Part shown: positions 1 to 8,921 of the stretch, piece by piece
Layout of the letters: each line of letters starts with the position of its first letter
How positions within the stretch are numbered: position 1 is the first letter of the stretch
DNA from: JBCAXA01 sp038749025
Lineage (GTDB): Bacteria > Pseudomonadota > Gammaproteobacteria > Steroidobacterales > Woeseiaceae
DNA length: 64,000 nucleotides
NCBI GenBank assembly: GCA_038749025.1
Contig: JBCDIL010000006.1
Location: 123,170 to 187,169 of the forward strand
Reading direction: 5' to 3'
Notes under the pieces: model-generated
What the model saw: only the letters and a program-made list of their open reading frames with translations
What the model was told of the DNA's origin: nothing
Databases searched by the model: none
Program-made: the position numbers and the translations under genes

Positions 1-979
1 ACTCGGGTGTCATGACGTACATAGCGACATCGACAAAAGACGCAATGCCGGAATCACCCTGGCCAATTCCTGGCGTTTCGACGAACACGACGTCGAATGC
101 CGCTCGGCGCAGCAAAGCCACGATCTCATGCAGCGCTTCCGGTACCTCGCCGCTGGCGGAGCGTGTCGCCAGTGAGCGCATGTAGATCGTATCCGCGTAA
201 ATCGCATTCATCCGAATACGATCGCCGAGCAGTGCACCGCCGGTTTTCCGACGGGTCGGGTCGATGGCCAACGTCGCAATTCGCACGGAATCGTTGGAGT
301 CGATACGGAAGCGACGAATAATTTCATCCGTTAACGACGATTTTCCGGCACCGCCGGTACCGGTGATGCCCAATACGGGAACCGTGCGGTCGCTGGTTTG
401 CGCAAGCCACTGGTGTTCGGCGTCGGTCAAGCGTCCACATTCGATTTTGGTTATGGCTCGGGCCAATGCCGACGCATCGCTGAGGTCAATCGACTCCAGA
501 CTGACGTCGCGACGCTCACTCGCCGCTGCTGCGGTGCGCGCCAACATGTCATCGATGATGCCTTGAAGACCCAAAGACTGACCGGCCTGCGGCGAATAGA
601 TCCGCTCGACACCGTAACCTTCTAGGTCAGCGATTTCCTCGGGCACGATGACGCCGCCACCGCCGCCGAATACCCGGATATGACCGGCCCCCGCCGCCTT
701 TAACTGATCGACAAGATATTTGAAGTACTCGACGTGGCCGCCTTGGTATGAACTGATCGCGATGGCATCGACATCTTCGTGCAATGCGGCAGCCACGACT
801 TCGGCAACGGAACGATTGTGTGCAAGGTGGATGACCTCAACCCCAGACGACTGAAGGATGCGCCGCATAATGTTGATCGACGCATCGTGCCCATCGAACA
901 AGCTCGCCGCCGTCACGAATCGCAACGGGACGTCAACATCGGAGGAGCGCTTTATCGGCAATGGGGTAACACTACTCAT
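1..979 (-). CDS. icmF: Fused isobutyryl-CoA mutase IcmF, N-terminal part (runs off the window)
   Basis: IcmF is a cytosolic adenosylcobalamin enzyme that interconverts isobutyryl-CoA and n-butyryl-CoA and carries its own MeaB-type G-protein chaperone. I translated about 326 residues from the ATG at 979. The B12-binding domain comes first, with FDGHDASINIMRR (cobalt-ligand His31) and SSYQGGHVEYFKY. A GTPase domain follows with Walker A GTGGAGKS near residue 205 and RKTGGALLGDRIRM further on. This order, B12 domain then MeaB-like GTPase, is specific to IcmF; the mutase domain must lie beyond position 1. The start overlaps the tetR stop by 8 bases. The upstream operon supplies an acyl-CoA dehydrogenase and a possible B12-binding protein, which fits short branched acyl-CoA catabolism. 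Confidence 0.93.
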   Translation of the reverse strand, partial: MSSVTPLPIKRSSDVDVPLRFVTAASLFDGHDASINIMRRILQSSGVEVIHLAHNRSVAEVVAAALHEDVDAIAISSYQGGHVEYFKYLVDQLKAAGAGHIRVFGGGGGVIVPEEIADLEGYGVERIYSPQAGQSLGLQGIIDDMLARTAAAASERRDVSLESIDLSDASALARAITKIECGRLTDAEHQWLAQTSDRTVPVLGITGTGGAGKSSLTDEIIRRFRIDSNDSVRIATLAIDPTRRKTGGALLGDRIRMNAIYADTIYMRSLATRSASGEVPEALHEIVALLRRAAFDVVFVETPGIGQGDSGIASFVDVAMYVMTPE

Positions 980-1631
980 CGCAGTTCCTTGGTGGTGTGG
1001 CAGCGACCGAACTGACATCGGCGGTCGCCACATTAACCGACAGTTGCATTGTTAACTTCAGGGTATGGTGTAGCCGCTTCACGGCATCAAGATCGTCAGG
1101 CATCGCGAGCCATTGGTACGCGATGCCGAGAACGGCCGTATTGAAGTGAGCGGCTAGTGCATGACGGTCGTTGGCGTCGTTCATGCCTGCTTCGAGCAGC
1201 CAGCGAGCCGTATCGTCTCGGCGCCGTTCGTGAATTCCGGCGATAACCGACTTCACTTCCGATTGCACACCGATCGACTCAAACCACAGAATGTAAAAGG
1301 CACGTAGATCGTCAGCACCGTCCAAGCAAAACTGACAGTGCGCGTCGATCGCTGCACCGATAGCCCCGAACCCCGTGCGGGTCGATGTGACCCGTTTGAG
1401 ATCAGCCAGCCAACGCTCGCCAACGGAGCGGACGATAAACTCGAACAACCCGGCTTTTGACCCAAACCGATAGCCCGCAAGACCGCGGCTGTAGCCGGCA
1501 TGCTCACCGACATCTTTGAGCGTCGTCCGGTCAGTGCCACGCTCGACGATCAAACGGATTGCCGCATCGCGCATCCGGCTATCGGACAGATCGGTGCGCT
1601 CCGCGTGCGAGCGTCGCGGCGCCGCAGTCAT
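972..1631 (-). CDS. TetR/AcrR family transcriptional regulator
   Basis: A 219-residue DNA-binding repressor. The N-terminal helix-turn-helix spans about residues 22-65 (RMRDAAIRLIVERG, then TLKDVGEHAGYSRGLAGYRFGSK), followed by an all-helical ligand domain. I chose the ATG at 1631 because it overlaps the stop of the upstream BtuF-like gene by four bases (ATGA), and the longer open frame has no coding character. The gene sits inside the acyl-CoA dehydrogenase/icmF operon, so it probably represses its own operon and responds to an acyl-CoA or related metabolite. That role is inferred from position. A palindrome at 4229-4245 in the operon promoter is the obvious candidate operator. Confidence 0.88.
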   Translation of the reverse strand: MTAAPRRSHAERTDLSDSRMRDAAIRLIVERGTDRTTLKDVGEHAGYSRGLAGYRFGSKAGLFEFIVRSVGERWLADLKRVTSTRTGFGAIGAAIDAHCQFCLDGADDLRAFYILWFESIGVQSEVKSVIAGIHERRRDDTARWLLEAGMNDANDRHALAAHFNTAVLGIAYQWLAMPDDLDAVKRLHHTLKLTMQLSVNVATADVSSVAATPPRNCDE

Positions 1632-2446
1632 AGCGCCTCCTCCAACGCAGCACCGTCCGCTGCCAGCAGTCGCTGAAAGTACCGAGGGGCGAGCGCGAGA
1701 CGTGATCCGTACCATGAGAACATTTCCCCATCGACCAAGTCGATTCGGCATTCCGGTAGAGCCGCTTGAACCTCGGCGATATGGCGTTCATCGAAAGGGT
1801 ACGGCTCACTCGACAAATAAACGCGCTGCGGTGCGAGCCTAGCCAATTCATCAAGGCTGGTTTCCGGGTAGCGACCCCGGTCGGCAAATACATTGCGAAA
1901 CCCCAATCGCGCGAGCACGCCGTCGATGAACGTGTCGGTGGCGACCGCCATGTACGGCTTCCGCCAAATCAAATAAGCAACGCGCTCGCCACCGGCCGTC
2001 GGCAACGCTTGCCAGTCACGTTCAATCCGGGCGTTAAGTGCAGCCGCCGCGTCTGCGGCACCGCAAAGGTGTCCGACGGCACTAATCATCGCCATGGCAT
2101 CGCGGAACGTGACAATGTCGCTGGTCCAAGTGGGCACCAGCTCGCGCAAGCGCTCGATCGCTACGCGCTCGTTTTCCTCTTTATTCGCCAAGACAAGGTC
2201 TGGTTGTAACGCCATAATCGCGTCGATATTGAAGCGCTTACTACCACCGATCACCGTACACGTGTCGCGCAGCTCATCGGGATGAACGCAGTAGCGGGTA
2301 CAGCCGACCAAGCGCTCGCGTACGCCCAAGTCCCAGAGCAACTCCGACTGCGACGGCACAAGCGAAACAAGGCGTTGCGGCGCTGTTGCCACCGTGACGG
2401 CATAACCGGTCTGGTCGCGCACCGTCACTGTCGCAGCGTCGCTCAT
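1628..2446 (-). CDS. BtuF-like cobalamin/metal-chelate binding protein without signal peptide
   Basis: A 272-residue protein with the helical-backbone metal receptor fold used by BtuF and FhuD-type binding proteins. Typical segments are PQRLVSLVPSQSELLWDLG near the start, GGSKRFNIDAIMALQPDLVLANKEEN in the middle of the first lobe, and RVAYLIWRKPYMAV at the inter-lobe helix. No signal peptide or lipobox is visible, so it appears to be cytosolic, unlike true BtuF. It lies three bases downstream of the acyl-CoA dehydrogenase gene and overlaps tetR. Because the operon ends in a B12-dependent mutase, a role in handling cobalamin for IcmF is an attractive inference; another metal chelate cannot be excluded. 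Confidence 0.8.
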   Translation of the reverse strand: MSDAATVTVRDQTGYAVTVATAPQRLVSLVPSQSELLWDLGVRERLVGCTRYCVHPDELRDTCTVIGGSKRFNIDAIMALQPDLVLANKEENERVAIERLRELVPTWTSDIVTFRDAMAMISAVGHLCGAADAAAALNARIERDWQALPTAGGERVAYLIWRKPYMAVATDTFIDGVLARLGFRNVFADRGRYPETSLDELARLAPQRVYLSSEPYPFDERHIAEVQAALPECRIDLVDGEMFSWYGSRLALAPRYFQRLLAADGAALEEAL

Positions 2447-2449
2447 CGT

Positions 2450-4198
2450 CTAGACAGCCGCCGAGTCTGCCATAGCGACGATGTGGGCCGAGCGAATAGC
2501 CGCACTATGTAAGTGCACGCGAGGCAATAAGCTCCCGAGGTAATGCATCGCGCTTAAACGCTTCGCCGCTCGAAACTCATCATCGGTGTCATAACCGTCC
2601 AAAGCGATCAGTTGCTTGAGATAGAGCCAGCCACCGACCAAGTAGCCGTTAAGCATCAGAAAATCCCAGGCTTGCGCATGGCTGACCGACGGATCGTCAG
2701 CGCCCGCGCGCACGAGATCTGCCGCTTGGCGGGCCTCGTCGAGCGCAACCTTTAAGCGAGCCGCGGCATCGGCGTCGGTACCGACGCGGACGGTCGCAAT
2801 CGTGGCATCGACGTCGGCGAACAACGCGTTGAGCGCAGCACCGTCGTCGCGTAGAAACTTTCGTCCAATAAAGTCCGCCGCTTGGATACCGTTCGTACCT
2901 TCGTAAATCGGCGTAATGCGCGCATCGCGCAAGAACTGGGCCGCGCCGGTCTCCTCGACATAGCCCATACCGCCATGAACTTGCACACCGAGCGAAGCAA
3001 CTTCCTGAACGACTTCCGTGCACCAAGCTTTGACGACCGGTGTCAATAGCTCGAGGCGATGTTTTTCCGCTGCCGCCTCATCGACCGACACCGGCGCATG
3101 CGCTCGATCGAGCGCACCCGCACTGTAGGCGACCAGCGCTCGCCCAGCTTCGGTGAGTGCGCGCATGGTAAGGAGCATCCGCCGTACGTCGGGATGCTCG
3201 ACAATCGGCACTTGACCGTCGTGACCGGCCGCCGACCCTTGGCGTCGATCATTGGCATAGGTGCGTGCTGCTTGCAGCGCTCGCTCGCCGACACCGACAC
3301 CCTCTAGACCGACTTCCAAGCGGGCGTGGTTCATCATCGTGAACATGCAAGCGAGGCCTTGGTTCAGTTCGCCGACCAGATAGCCCAGCGAGCCCTGCCC
3401 GCTATCGCCGAAACTCATTACACAAGTTGGGCTCGCGTGAATACCGAGCTTGTGCTCGACCGACAGAGCCCGCAAATCGTTTACGTCACCGTTGGTCAGT
3501 AACTTCGGCACGAGAAACAACGACAAACCGCGTACGCCCGCCGGGGCGTCCGGCGTGCGCGCGAGGACCATGTGGACAATATTGTCCGTCAGGTCGTGGT
3601 CCCCCCACGTGATGTAAATTTTTTGACCGGTGAGTCGGTACGCATCGCCATCCGGGACAGCGATTGTTTTTACCGCTGCTAGATCGGAACCTGCTTGCGG
3701 CTCGGTCAAGTTCATCGTCCCGGTGACGGTGGCCGCGACGAGCCCTGCCAGGTACTGCTCGTTCAACACCGGGTTGCCATGCGCGATCAGCGCTTCGATC
3801 GCGCCCATCGATAACATCGGACAAAGAGCGAACGACAGATTGGCGGAATTCCACATTTCACTAACGGCAATGTGCAACGCGAACGGCAAACCCTGCCCAC
3901 CGTGCGCTTCGGGGATAGCCAGTGACAACCAACCGGATTCTTGGTAGCTCGCATACGCGTCGACAAACCCCGGTGCCGCGTGGACACCGGCGTCGTCGAG
4001 CGTAACGCCGTTGGTGTCGCCGACAACATTCAGCGGTGCGAACACATCGCTCGCTAACTTTGCGGCCTCGTCGAGCACGGTATGAGTGAGTTCCGGCGTT
4101 GCCTCGGCGTACGCGTCGCGTTTCGCGAGGTCCGGTAGACCCGCGACGGTATCTAGAACGAAAGCCAGCTCTTTAACTGGCGCAATGTATTCCGGCAC
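2450..4198 (-). CDS. Acyl-CoA dehydrogenase, long DmdC-like type
   Basis: A 582-residue FAD flavoenzyme catalysing alpha,beta-dehydrogenation of an acyl-CoA. It has the extended architecture (about 580-600 residues with an extra C-terminal helical domain) of the DmdC/FadE5-like group rather than the 380-residue classical group. Visible motifs are TGTMNLTEPQAGSDLAAVK (flavin and substrate binding), QKIYITWGDHDL, and PIYEGTNGIQA, whose Glu is the expected catalytic base. The start is GTG at 4198, seven bases after GGGAG. It is the first gene of the operon with the BtuF-like protein, TetR and IcmF, so a short or branched acyl-CoA is the likely substrate. The exact substrate cannot be read from sequence. 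Confidence 0.9.
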   Translation of the reverse strand: MPEYIAPVKELAFVLDTVAGLPDLAKRDAYAEATPELTHTVLDEAAKLASDVFAPLNVVGDTNGVTLDDAGVHAAPGFVDAYASYQESGWLSLAIPEAHGGQGLPFALHIAVSEMWNSANLSFALCPMLSMGAIEALIAHGNPVLNEQYLAGLVAATVTGTMNLTEPQAGSDLAAVKTIAVPDGDAYRLTGQKIYITWGDHDLTDNIVHMVLARTPDAPAGVRGLSLFLVPKLLTNGDVNDLRALSVEHKLGIHASPTCVMSFGDSGQGSLGYLVGELNQGLACMFTMMNHARLEVGLEGVGVGERALQAARTYANDRRQGSAAGHDGQVPIVEHPDVRRMLLTMRALTEAGRALVAYSAGALDRAHAPVSVDEAAAEKHRLELLTPVVKAWCTEVVQEVASLGVQVHGGMGYVEETGAAQFLRDARITPIYEGTNGIQAADFIGRKFLRDDGAALNALFADVDATIATVRVGTDADAAARLKVALDEARQAADLVRAGADDPSVSHAQAWDFLMLNGYLVGGWLYLKQLIALDGYDTDDEFRAAKRLSAMHYLGSLLPRVHLHSAAIRSAHIVAMADSAAV

Positions 4199-4221
4199 AG
4201 TGGTTCTCCCGTCGAACCCAA

Positions 4222-4250
4222 AAGTTATTTGCTTGCGCCAAGCAAGTCAA
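4222..4250 (-). promoter_or_regulatory. Putative promoter with palindromic TetR operator
   Basis: On the minus strand TTGACT (4250-4245) is followed by 17 bases and a weak -10 TAACTT (4227-4222). The spacer holds a perfect interrupted palindrome, TTGCTTG-N3-CAAGCAA (4245-4229). It lies about 30 bases upstream of the acyl-CoA dehydrogenase GTG. A dyad inside the promoter spacer is the usual position for a TetR-family operator, and the operon encodes such a regulator. The assignment is inferential and the -10 match is poor. Confidence 0.55.
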
Positions 4251-4288
4251 TAGACAGCGTCGCGGACTGCGGCCAGCTGGCGGCGACG

Positions 4289-6802
4289 TTAGCGTCGGCG
4301 GGCGGCCCACCAGGCCGCGATTAGCGCGAAGACACCCGCCACGGGTGCGCCGCGGTTGCGGTTAGCGGCACCGATCAAGTACGCCAGTTCCCATTGCGTG
4401 CGCAGGATGCGCCAGGCCGTCCACACAGAGTGGCTCGGGTCGTAGATGTTCGTGGCCTCGGATGTCACGCCATTCAACTCCAAAATGGTCAGGCCCTCAC
4501 CGCGCTTCAGCGCGTCGGCACTTGCCGCTTTTAGGTCATAGCGGCCGAAGAAAAATCCTTTGTATTGCTGACTGATAGAATCAATTATTTGAGTTAATTC
4601 TTCCGTTATTAAGGACTGGCCATCGCGAAAAACACAGCCGCGAGAATGGGTACCGAGCTCTACCAGCGGGAAAACGTCGCCGGCCGGGATAACGTTCTGC
4701 AGAACCGCTGCATGCCGCCGACAGTGTAAATCCGCCATCACCACAGCGCGTGAATCGTTCAAGATGAGCTGCTCCAACGTCGTCTGACCATCACCGATCA
4801 AGGTCAGCGGCTCTTTGACGGTGATGGCGAAAATCCGCCCTGACGGCTCGGCCGGGTGGCGAACATAGAACACACCGAATTCGTCGCCGCCCGCAAATCG
4901 CTGCGCCAGCGTTGGGCCACTGTGGCTCGCCAAATAGTCGACAGCGGCCGCCCGATCCTCAGCCACAAGTACACCCTCACCGCGCTCGCCGCTATCCGGC
5001 TTCAGTACGATCGGGTAACCACCCGCTCGGCCGCTCGCAAAGGTGTCAAGCGCCTCGTGTGCTTCCGAGTCGAGTAATGTCCATGCCGCCACCGCATCCG
5101 TCGGCAGTCCGGCCAAAATAGCGGCTTTGGATTCACCGACGAAACCGCCCAGTGGCATGGCGGGATTCGCCGCCGTGAATGCCGTCAATGAACGATGGCG
5201 TAGACCCATCAGGAAAAACGACGGCAGCAACGGTGCGTATAGCACGAAGCTCGGCCAGAATTCCCAGCGCCGCCAGCGCGTCCACCGGCCAACGGCGTAC
5301 CGCCGCATATCGCGATTGACTAGCAGCCCGATGAGCTTCGTTGCGAGCCACAAGCCAGCGGCAATCGCGGCGAGGACCGGTAGCGCCCAACGTTGATAGT
5401 CGTCGAGCCAGCCGAGTACGCGCTCGCCACTGCGCGCTGCCAGCAGGACCAACGCGGGTGTCCACGCCAATGCTGGGGCGATTAGCAATAAAGAGAACTT
5501 CGCGATCGACATGCCGAGTGCACCTGCCGCGAAGAACGTCGGAAAACGTGTACCCGGAACGAACCGTGCGATCAGTAAGGCGACAACCCCGCGGCGCTCG
5601 AACCAGCGTTCGGCCCGAGCCACCGCCCGGCGTTTATCCACAATTCCAAGCTTCTTCGCGCGCCGGCTGAGCCGCCCCGACCAGTAAACGAGCATGTCAC
5701 CGGTGTAAATGCCGATAAACGCGTACACCATCGCCTCCAATAGCGTCAACGCGCCGGCCGATGCGGCGAGCCCGGCAGCGATTGTTGCCAAGTCCTCACT
5801 GACGTAACTGAACAAGATGACACCGATACCGATCAGTACACTCGTCATGCCACCTGTCGGCGGTAACGATTCTCGATCGAACGGTAGCGCTGCCGCGGCA
5901 AGACGTTCGGCGCCGGCGTCGGCGCGTGTCGCGGCACGACCGGCATCGACAGTGGCGGCAAATGCCAACCAACGCTTCGCGACGATCGCCGGTTCAGAGA
6001 ACGGTAATTCGTGGCCTCCCGGAAACGGCGCTAACACAGCCTGCGGGACAATGCGGGCGTGTTCGACCGCCGCGGCGAACGGGACCAAGGGGTCGCCGCG
6101 GCCGTGGATGATCAGCATCGGTTCGGTTAGGGACTCGAGGACAGCACGCAATGGCCGCTGATCCGTGTCGTAGAAATTACGCGCATAGGCGCGGTTTAGA
6201 GGAAACCGGTCGAGCCAACCGAAATGCGGCACTAGCCAGTCAATGGCCGTTAACGCGGCCAGCTGTACCCAATGCACGGCATGGTTGGCCTTGTAGCTAC
6301 CCAGCAGCTCTAGTTCCTGCACGCCAATGCCCGCCAACAGGGTCACCGACTCCACGGTGACAACGTCACCGGCAATCAATTCAAGCGCAACCCCGCCGCC
6401 CATCGAATAGCCAACAAGATGGACAGAATCGATCCCTAGGGTCAGCAACCAAGCCTCGACGAACCGGGCGTGCGCGCGAATGGAGTAGTCGTCGAGACGT
6501 TGTTGCGATAGACCGAACCCCGGCAGATCCGGTATCAGGATACGTATGTCCTCGCGCTCGCTCGCGATCGCCTCGGCCAAGCCGACCATCGAACTGCCGG
6601 CAACCGGTGAGCCGTGCAAAAGCACCACCGTGTCGGCTGCATCCGTTGGCCCGAATTGGCGAAATACGAGCCGGACGTCGCCGGGTAATGTCTGAACAGA
6701 CGCCGCGGGGGGTAGCTCAGCCGGCGTAGCAACGAATGCACTGCTAAGCCACGACGCCAACAACAAGGCGATATAGACCATCGCCCAGCGACGTTTTTTC
6801 AT
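4289..6802 (-). CDS. Three-domain fusion: alpha/beta hydrolase + DedA/VTT membrane domain + ATP-grasp
   Basis: An 837-residue protein. Residues 1-24 form a signal or anchor helix. Residues about 50-285 are an alpha/beta hydrolase with oxyanion HG at 63-64, nucleophile elbow GYSMGG (Ser133), acid Asp237 in HGRGDP and His264. Residues about 318-495 are a DedA/VTT domain with several membrane helices and the family motif ARFVPGTRFP (412-421). Residues about 550-800 resemble an ATP-grasp carboxylate ligase, with PIVLKPDSGERGEGV (597-611) and acidic metal-binding ELNGVTSEATNIYDP (775-789). The predicted combination is an outward-facing hydrolase, a lipid-transport-type membrane domain and an ATP-dependent ligase. 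It is the last gene of a lipid-acyltransferase operon, 21 bases after the DinB-like gene. The domain calls are strong; the joint function is unknown. Confidence 0.8.
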   Translation of the reverse strand: MKKRRWAMVYIALLLASWLSSAFVATPAELPPAASVQTLPGDVRLVFRQFGPTDAADTVVLLHGSPVAGSSMVGLAEAIASEREDIRILIPDLPGFGLSQQRLDDYSIRAHARFVEAWLLTLGIDSVHLVGYSMGGGVALELIAGDVVTVESVTLLAGIGVQELELLGSYKANHAVHWVQLAALTAIDWLVPHFGWLDRFPLNRAYARNFYDTDQRPLRAVLESLTEPMLIIHGRGDPLVPFAAAVEHARIVPQAVLAPFPGGHELPFSEPAIVAKRWLAFAATVDAGRAATRADAGAERLAAAALPFDRESLPPTGGMTSVLIGIGVILFSYVSEDLATIAAGLAASAGALTLLEAMVYAFIGIYTGDMLVYWSGRLSRRAKKLGIVDKRRAVARAERWFERRGVVALLIARFVPGTRFPTFFAAGALGMSIAKFSLLLIAPALAWTPALVLLAARSGERVLGWLDDYQRWALPVLAAIAAGLWLATKLIGLLVNRDMRRYAVGRWTRWRRWEFWPSFVLYAPLLPSFFLMGLRHRSLTAFTAANPAMPLGGFVGESKAAILAGLPTDAVAAWTLLDSEAHEALDTFASGRAGGYPIVLKPDSGERGEGVLVAEDRAAAVDYLASHSGPTLAQRFAGGDEFGVFYVRHPAEPSGRIFAITVKEPLTLIGDGQTTLEQLILNDSRAVVMADLHCRRHAAVLQNVIPAGDVFPLVELGTHSRGCVFRDGQSLITEELTQIIDSISQQYKGFFFGRYDLKAASADALKRGEGLTILELNGVTSEATNIYDPSHSVWTAWRILRTQWELAYLIGAANRNRGAPVAGVFALIAAWWAARRR

Positions 6803-6823
6803 CAGCGAAAACGGCGGCGTCGG

Positions 6824-7363
6824 TTAGCGCCCGCCGCGTCCGATATCGCCGCAATCGGGCAACGATGCTCGATGGCGTACAGTCGATGGCGCCAGTCCAA
6901 AATCTTGAGGCACGGGGAGTTCAAATCGATTCAGTAGAACAGCGATTAATGCATAGTGATGGGCGGTATGGCTCATCAGAAACTCGAGCTCACGCCCGAG
7001 GCTCGACCGATTAGCCGGCGCACCGACCGAACCCGGTTCGTGCTGTACGTCGAGCACCGTGGTCGCCTCAAACGACAACGTCCGCAAGCGCTCGATCAGT
7101 GCGGCTATTCGCCTACGAGTATAGCGAACATCTGTTTCGGCACGATTGTCGCGCGATCGACAGGCGTAATCGATGGAACCGCTAACGACGCCATCGAGCA
7201 AACAATCGTAGTGATCGAGGATGTGCCTTACATGCGCGCCGATAGAGGATCCCAGTACGGTGTCGTCGCAGTGTGCAAAACGGCCGCCAGGCAACTGATC
7301 CAACAGCTCAGCGATCTGCAGTAGCTGGCCTGCACAAGCCTCGGTCGTGTCTGCAATACTCAT
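6824..7363 (-). CDS. DinB-like four-helix metal-binding protein
   Basis: A 179-residue protein of the DinB/YfiT-like superfamily. It contains the spaced histidines expected for the metal site, HVRHILDHYD near residues 49-58 and SHTAHHYALI near residue 130. DinB-family members include thiol-dependent transferases and many uncharacterised enzymes; nothing here identifies the substrate. The ATG overlaps the stop of the acyltransferase gene by four bases, so it is translationally coupled within the lipid operon. An enzymatic step on a small hydrophilic group is possible but speculative. Confidence 0.75.
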   Translation of the reverse strand: MSIADTTEACAGQLLQIAELLDQLPGGRFAHCDDTVLGSSIGAHVRHILDHYDCLLDGVVSGSIDYACRSRDNRAETDVRYTRRRIAALIERLRTLSFEATTVLDVQHEPGSVGAPANRSSLGRELEFLMSHTAHHYALIAVLLNRFELPVPQDFGLAPSTVRHRASLPDCGDIGRGGR

Positions 7364-8139
7364 GCTTCAAACTTCCATCGGTACTTACCCAGCTGCGCGT
7401 CAACCGCACTGTGTAATTGCTTCGCTAGCCGCTTGCGGTCACTGCCACGCATGGGCGTCTCACCGAACACCAACCTTGCCGCGAACCCCGGCAAAGCCAA
7501 CAGATTGAGAATATGGCGGGCGAAACCGGCATCGCCCCACCAACAAATCTGGTCAGCGGTTCGCGCCTCATTATCAGAAGCCGTATCAATGCGATAACTG
7601 AGATAACCGTAGTTGACCGGGTAGTCGAACTCAGCCGCCATTTGCAACAGCGAAGGGCGAAACGGTAAGACGCTCTCACCCGCCGTACTTGACCCTTCCG
7701 CAAACACGACAACACTGGTGTCAGCCGCGAGTCGTGCGCGAATGGCGGCGTTCGCCGTCGGCAGGCTGCGGTTACGTTGCCGATCGACATAGACGGTCCC
7801 TGCAACGGTAACGAGATGGCCAACGAGCGGCCAATGCTGGACATCGCTTTTCGCGACGAACGCCGTTCGCATCTCGCTGGCGATCAGCACGATGTCGATG
7901 TAGCTCAGATGATTGGCGACAAAGACCCCGGTCTGCGTCGGAGGCTGCCCGATAACGTCAGGAACCAACCCAATAATCCGACAGACGGCCCGCGACCATT
8001 GCATCAGCACCAACGACTGCGTGCGCAGTCGCAGCGGTGATGCCGCGGGCAAAATACTGACGAGTAGCAATGGGAGGTAGCCCACCACGGACACAATGGC
8101 CAACGCAATCACCCGCACTGCACGTCGCACTTGTTGCAT
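7360..8139 (-). CDS. PlsC/OlsA-like 1-acyl-sn-glycerol-3-phosphate acyltransferase family protein
   Basis: A 259-residue membrane-associated O-acyltransferase. One or two N-terminal membrane helices (residues about 7-32) precede the catalytic HX4D box NHLSYID (His77, Asp82). The FAEGSSTAGE block corresponds to the family's phosphate-binding FPEGT block, and the Pro of block IV appears in DYPVNYGYLSY. Length and motifs match PlsC and OlsA, which add the second acyl chain to lysophosphatidate or lyso-ornithine lipid. The gene overlaps the OlsB-like gene by one base (TAATG), and the pairing with an N-acyltransferase favours an OlsA-type role in aminolipid synthesis, although a phospholipid role cannot be excluded. 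Confidence 0.85.
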   Translation of the reverse strand: MQQVRRAVRVIALAIVSVVGYLPLLLVSILPAASPLRLRTQSLVLMQWSRAVCRIIGLVPDVIGQPPTQTGVFVANHLSYIDIVLIASEMRTAFVAKSDVQHWPLVGHLVTVAGTVYVDRQRNRSLPTANAAIRARLAADTSVVVFAEGSSTAGESVLPFRPSLLQMAAEFDYPVNYGYLSYRIDTASDNEARTADQICWWGDAGFARHILNLLALPGFAARLVFGETPMRGSDRKRLAKQLHSAVDAQLGKYRWKFEA

Positions 8140-8921
8140 TAACGCGCATCCAGTCCAAACAAACGCCGAGCACGCGCATCGAGCGAGTTAATATCGAATA
8201 GCGCGAGGAAATCGATCGTTTTGAAATGCCGGTCGATGGCCGGGTCGCTGACGATTTCGGCACCGTACTGCAAGTACAGCCGCATCAACTTCGGGATGGG
8301 AACGCGCGCTGGTGTACCGCCGAGGGTCGGCGATAACCGGTAGGTGTCGCGAACGCGCACACGAAAATCTTGGCGACGATGACCGCTCACATCGAGGTAC
8401 TCGGCAACCGCCAGGCCCTCTTGCGCAGACTGCGATGTTAGCGAGCAACAACCAAAGAAATACCGCGCCCCAGTCGCTTGCATGTACCGAGCGAGTCCCA
8501 GCCACAGTAAGTAGAGGACACGGGTGTTGCGATGTTCGGCAGCAATACAGGCGCGACCGAGCTCGATCGACTGGCGCAACGTTGCCTCCGGCAGATCAGC
8601 GAGCACGAACTCGTCATCCGAGTAAAAACCGTGTTCGCGACCGGTATCGAACGGAATGAGTCGGTAGGTGCCGATCGTCGTGCCGGTGGTCGAATCCTCC
8701 ACCAACAGGTGTTCACAGTATTGATCGAAACGATCGCGGTCGCGCATCTCAGCGTAGGCACTGTCGAGTCCTTCACCGAGCTCAAGATTAAATATGTCGA
8801 AACGCAGCTTCAGAACCGCATCGATTTCGGCCTCGGTGCGTGCCAGTCGTAAATGGTAGCGGTCGCTGCGTTCGTTAATCCGGGGCACGTCAGCCGGTTG
8901 GTGCCGCCACTGCTTTAGCAT
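8139..8921 (-). CDS. OlsB-like GNAT N-acyltransferase (ornithine/aminolipid type)
   Basis: A 260-residue protein resembling the acyl-ACP dependent N-acyltransferases (OlsB, GlsB) that make the first intermediate of ornithine or glycine lipids. Recognisable parts are YHLRLARTEAEIDAVLKLRF, the LELGEGL segment after it, CEHLLVED, IGTYRLI, GFYSDDEF, SIELGRACI and the FFGCCSL strand. The C-terminal third is a family-specific extension. It overlaps the START gene by seven bases and is coupled to the PlsC-like gene, giving the classical N-acyl then O-acyl gene order. The amino acid acceptor cannot be predicted; ornithine is the best-known substrate, with glycine or another amine as alternatives. Confidence 0.8.
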   Translation of the reverse strand: MLKQWRHQPADVPRINERSDRYHLRLARTEAEIDAVLKLRFDIFNLELGEGLDSAYAEMRDRDRFDQYCEHLLVEDSTTGTTIGTYRLIPFDTGREHGFYSDDEFVLADLPEATLRQSIELGRACIAAEHRNTRVLYLLWLGLARYMQATGARYFFGCCSLTSQSAQEGLAVAEYLDVSGHRRQDFRVRVRDTYRLSPTLGGTPARVPIPKLMRLYLQYGAEIVSDPAIDRHFKTIDFLALFDINSLDARARRLFGLDAR

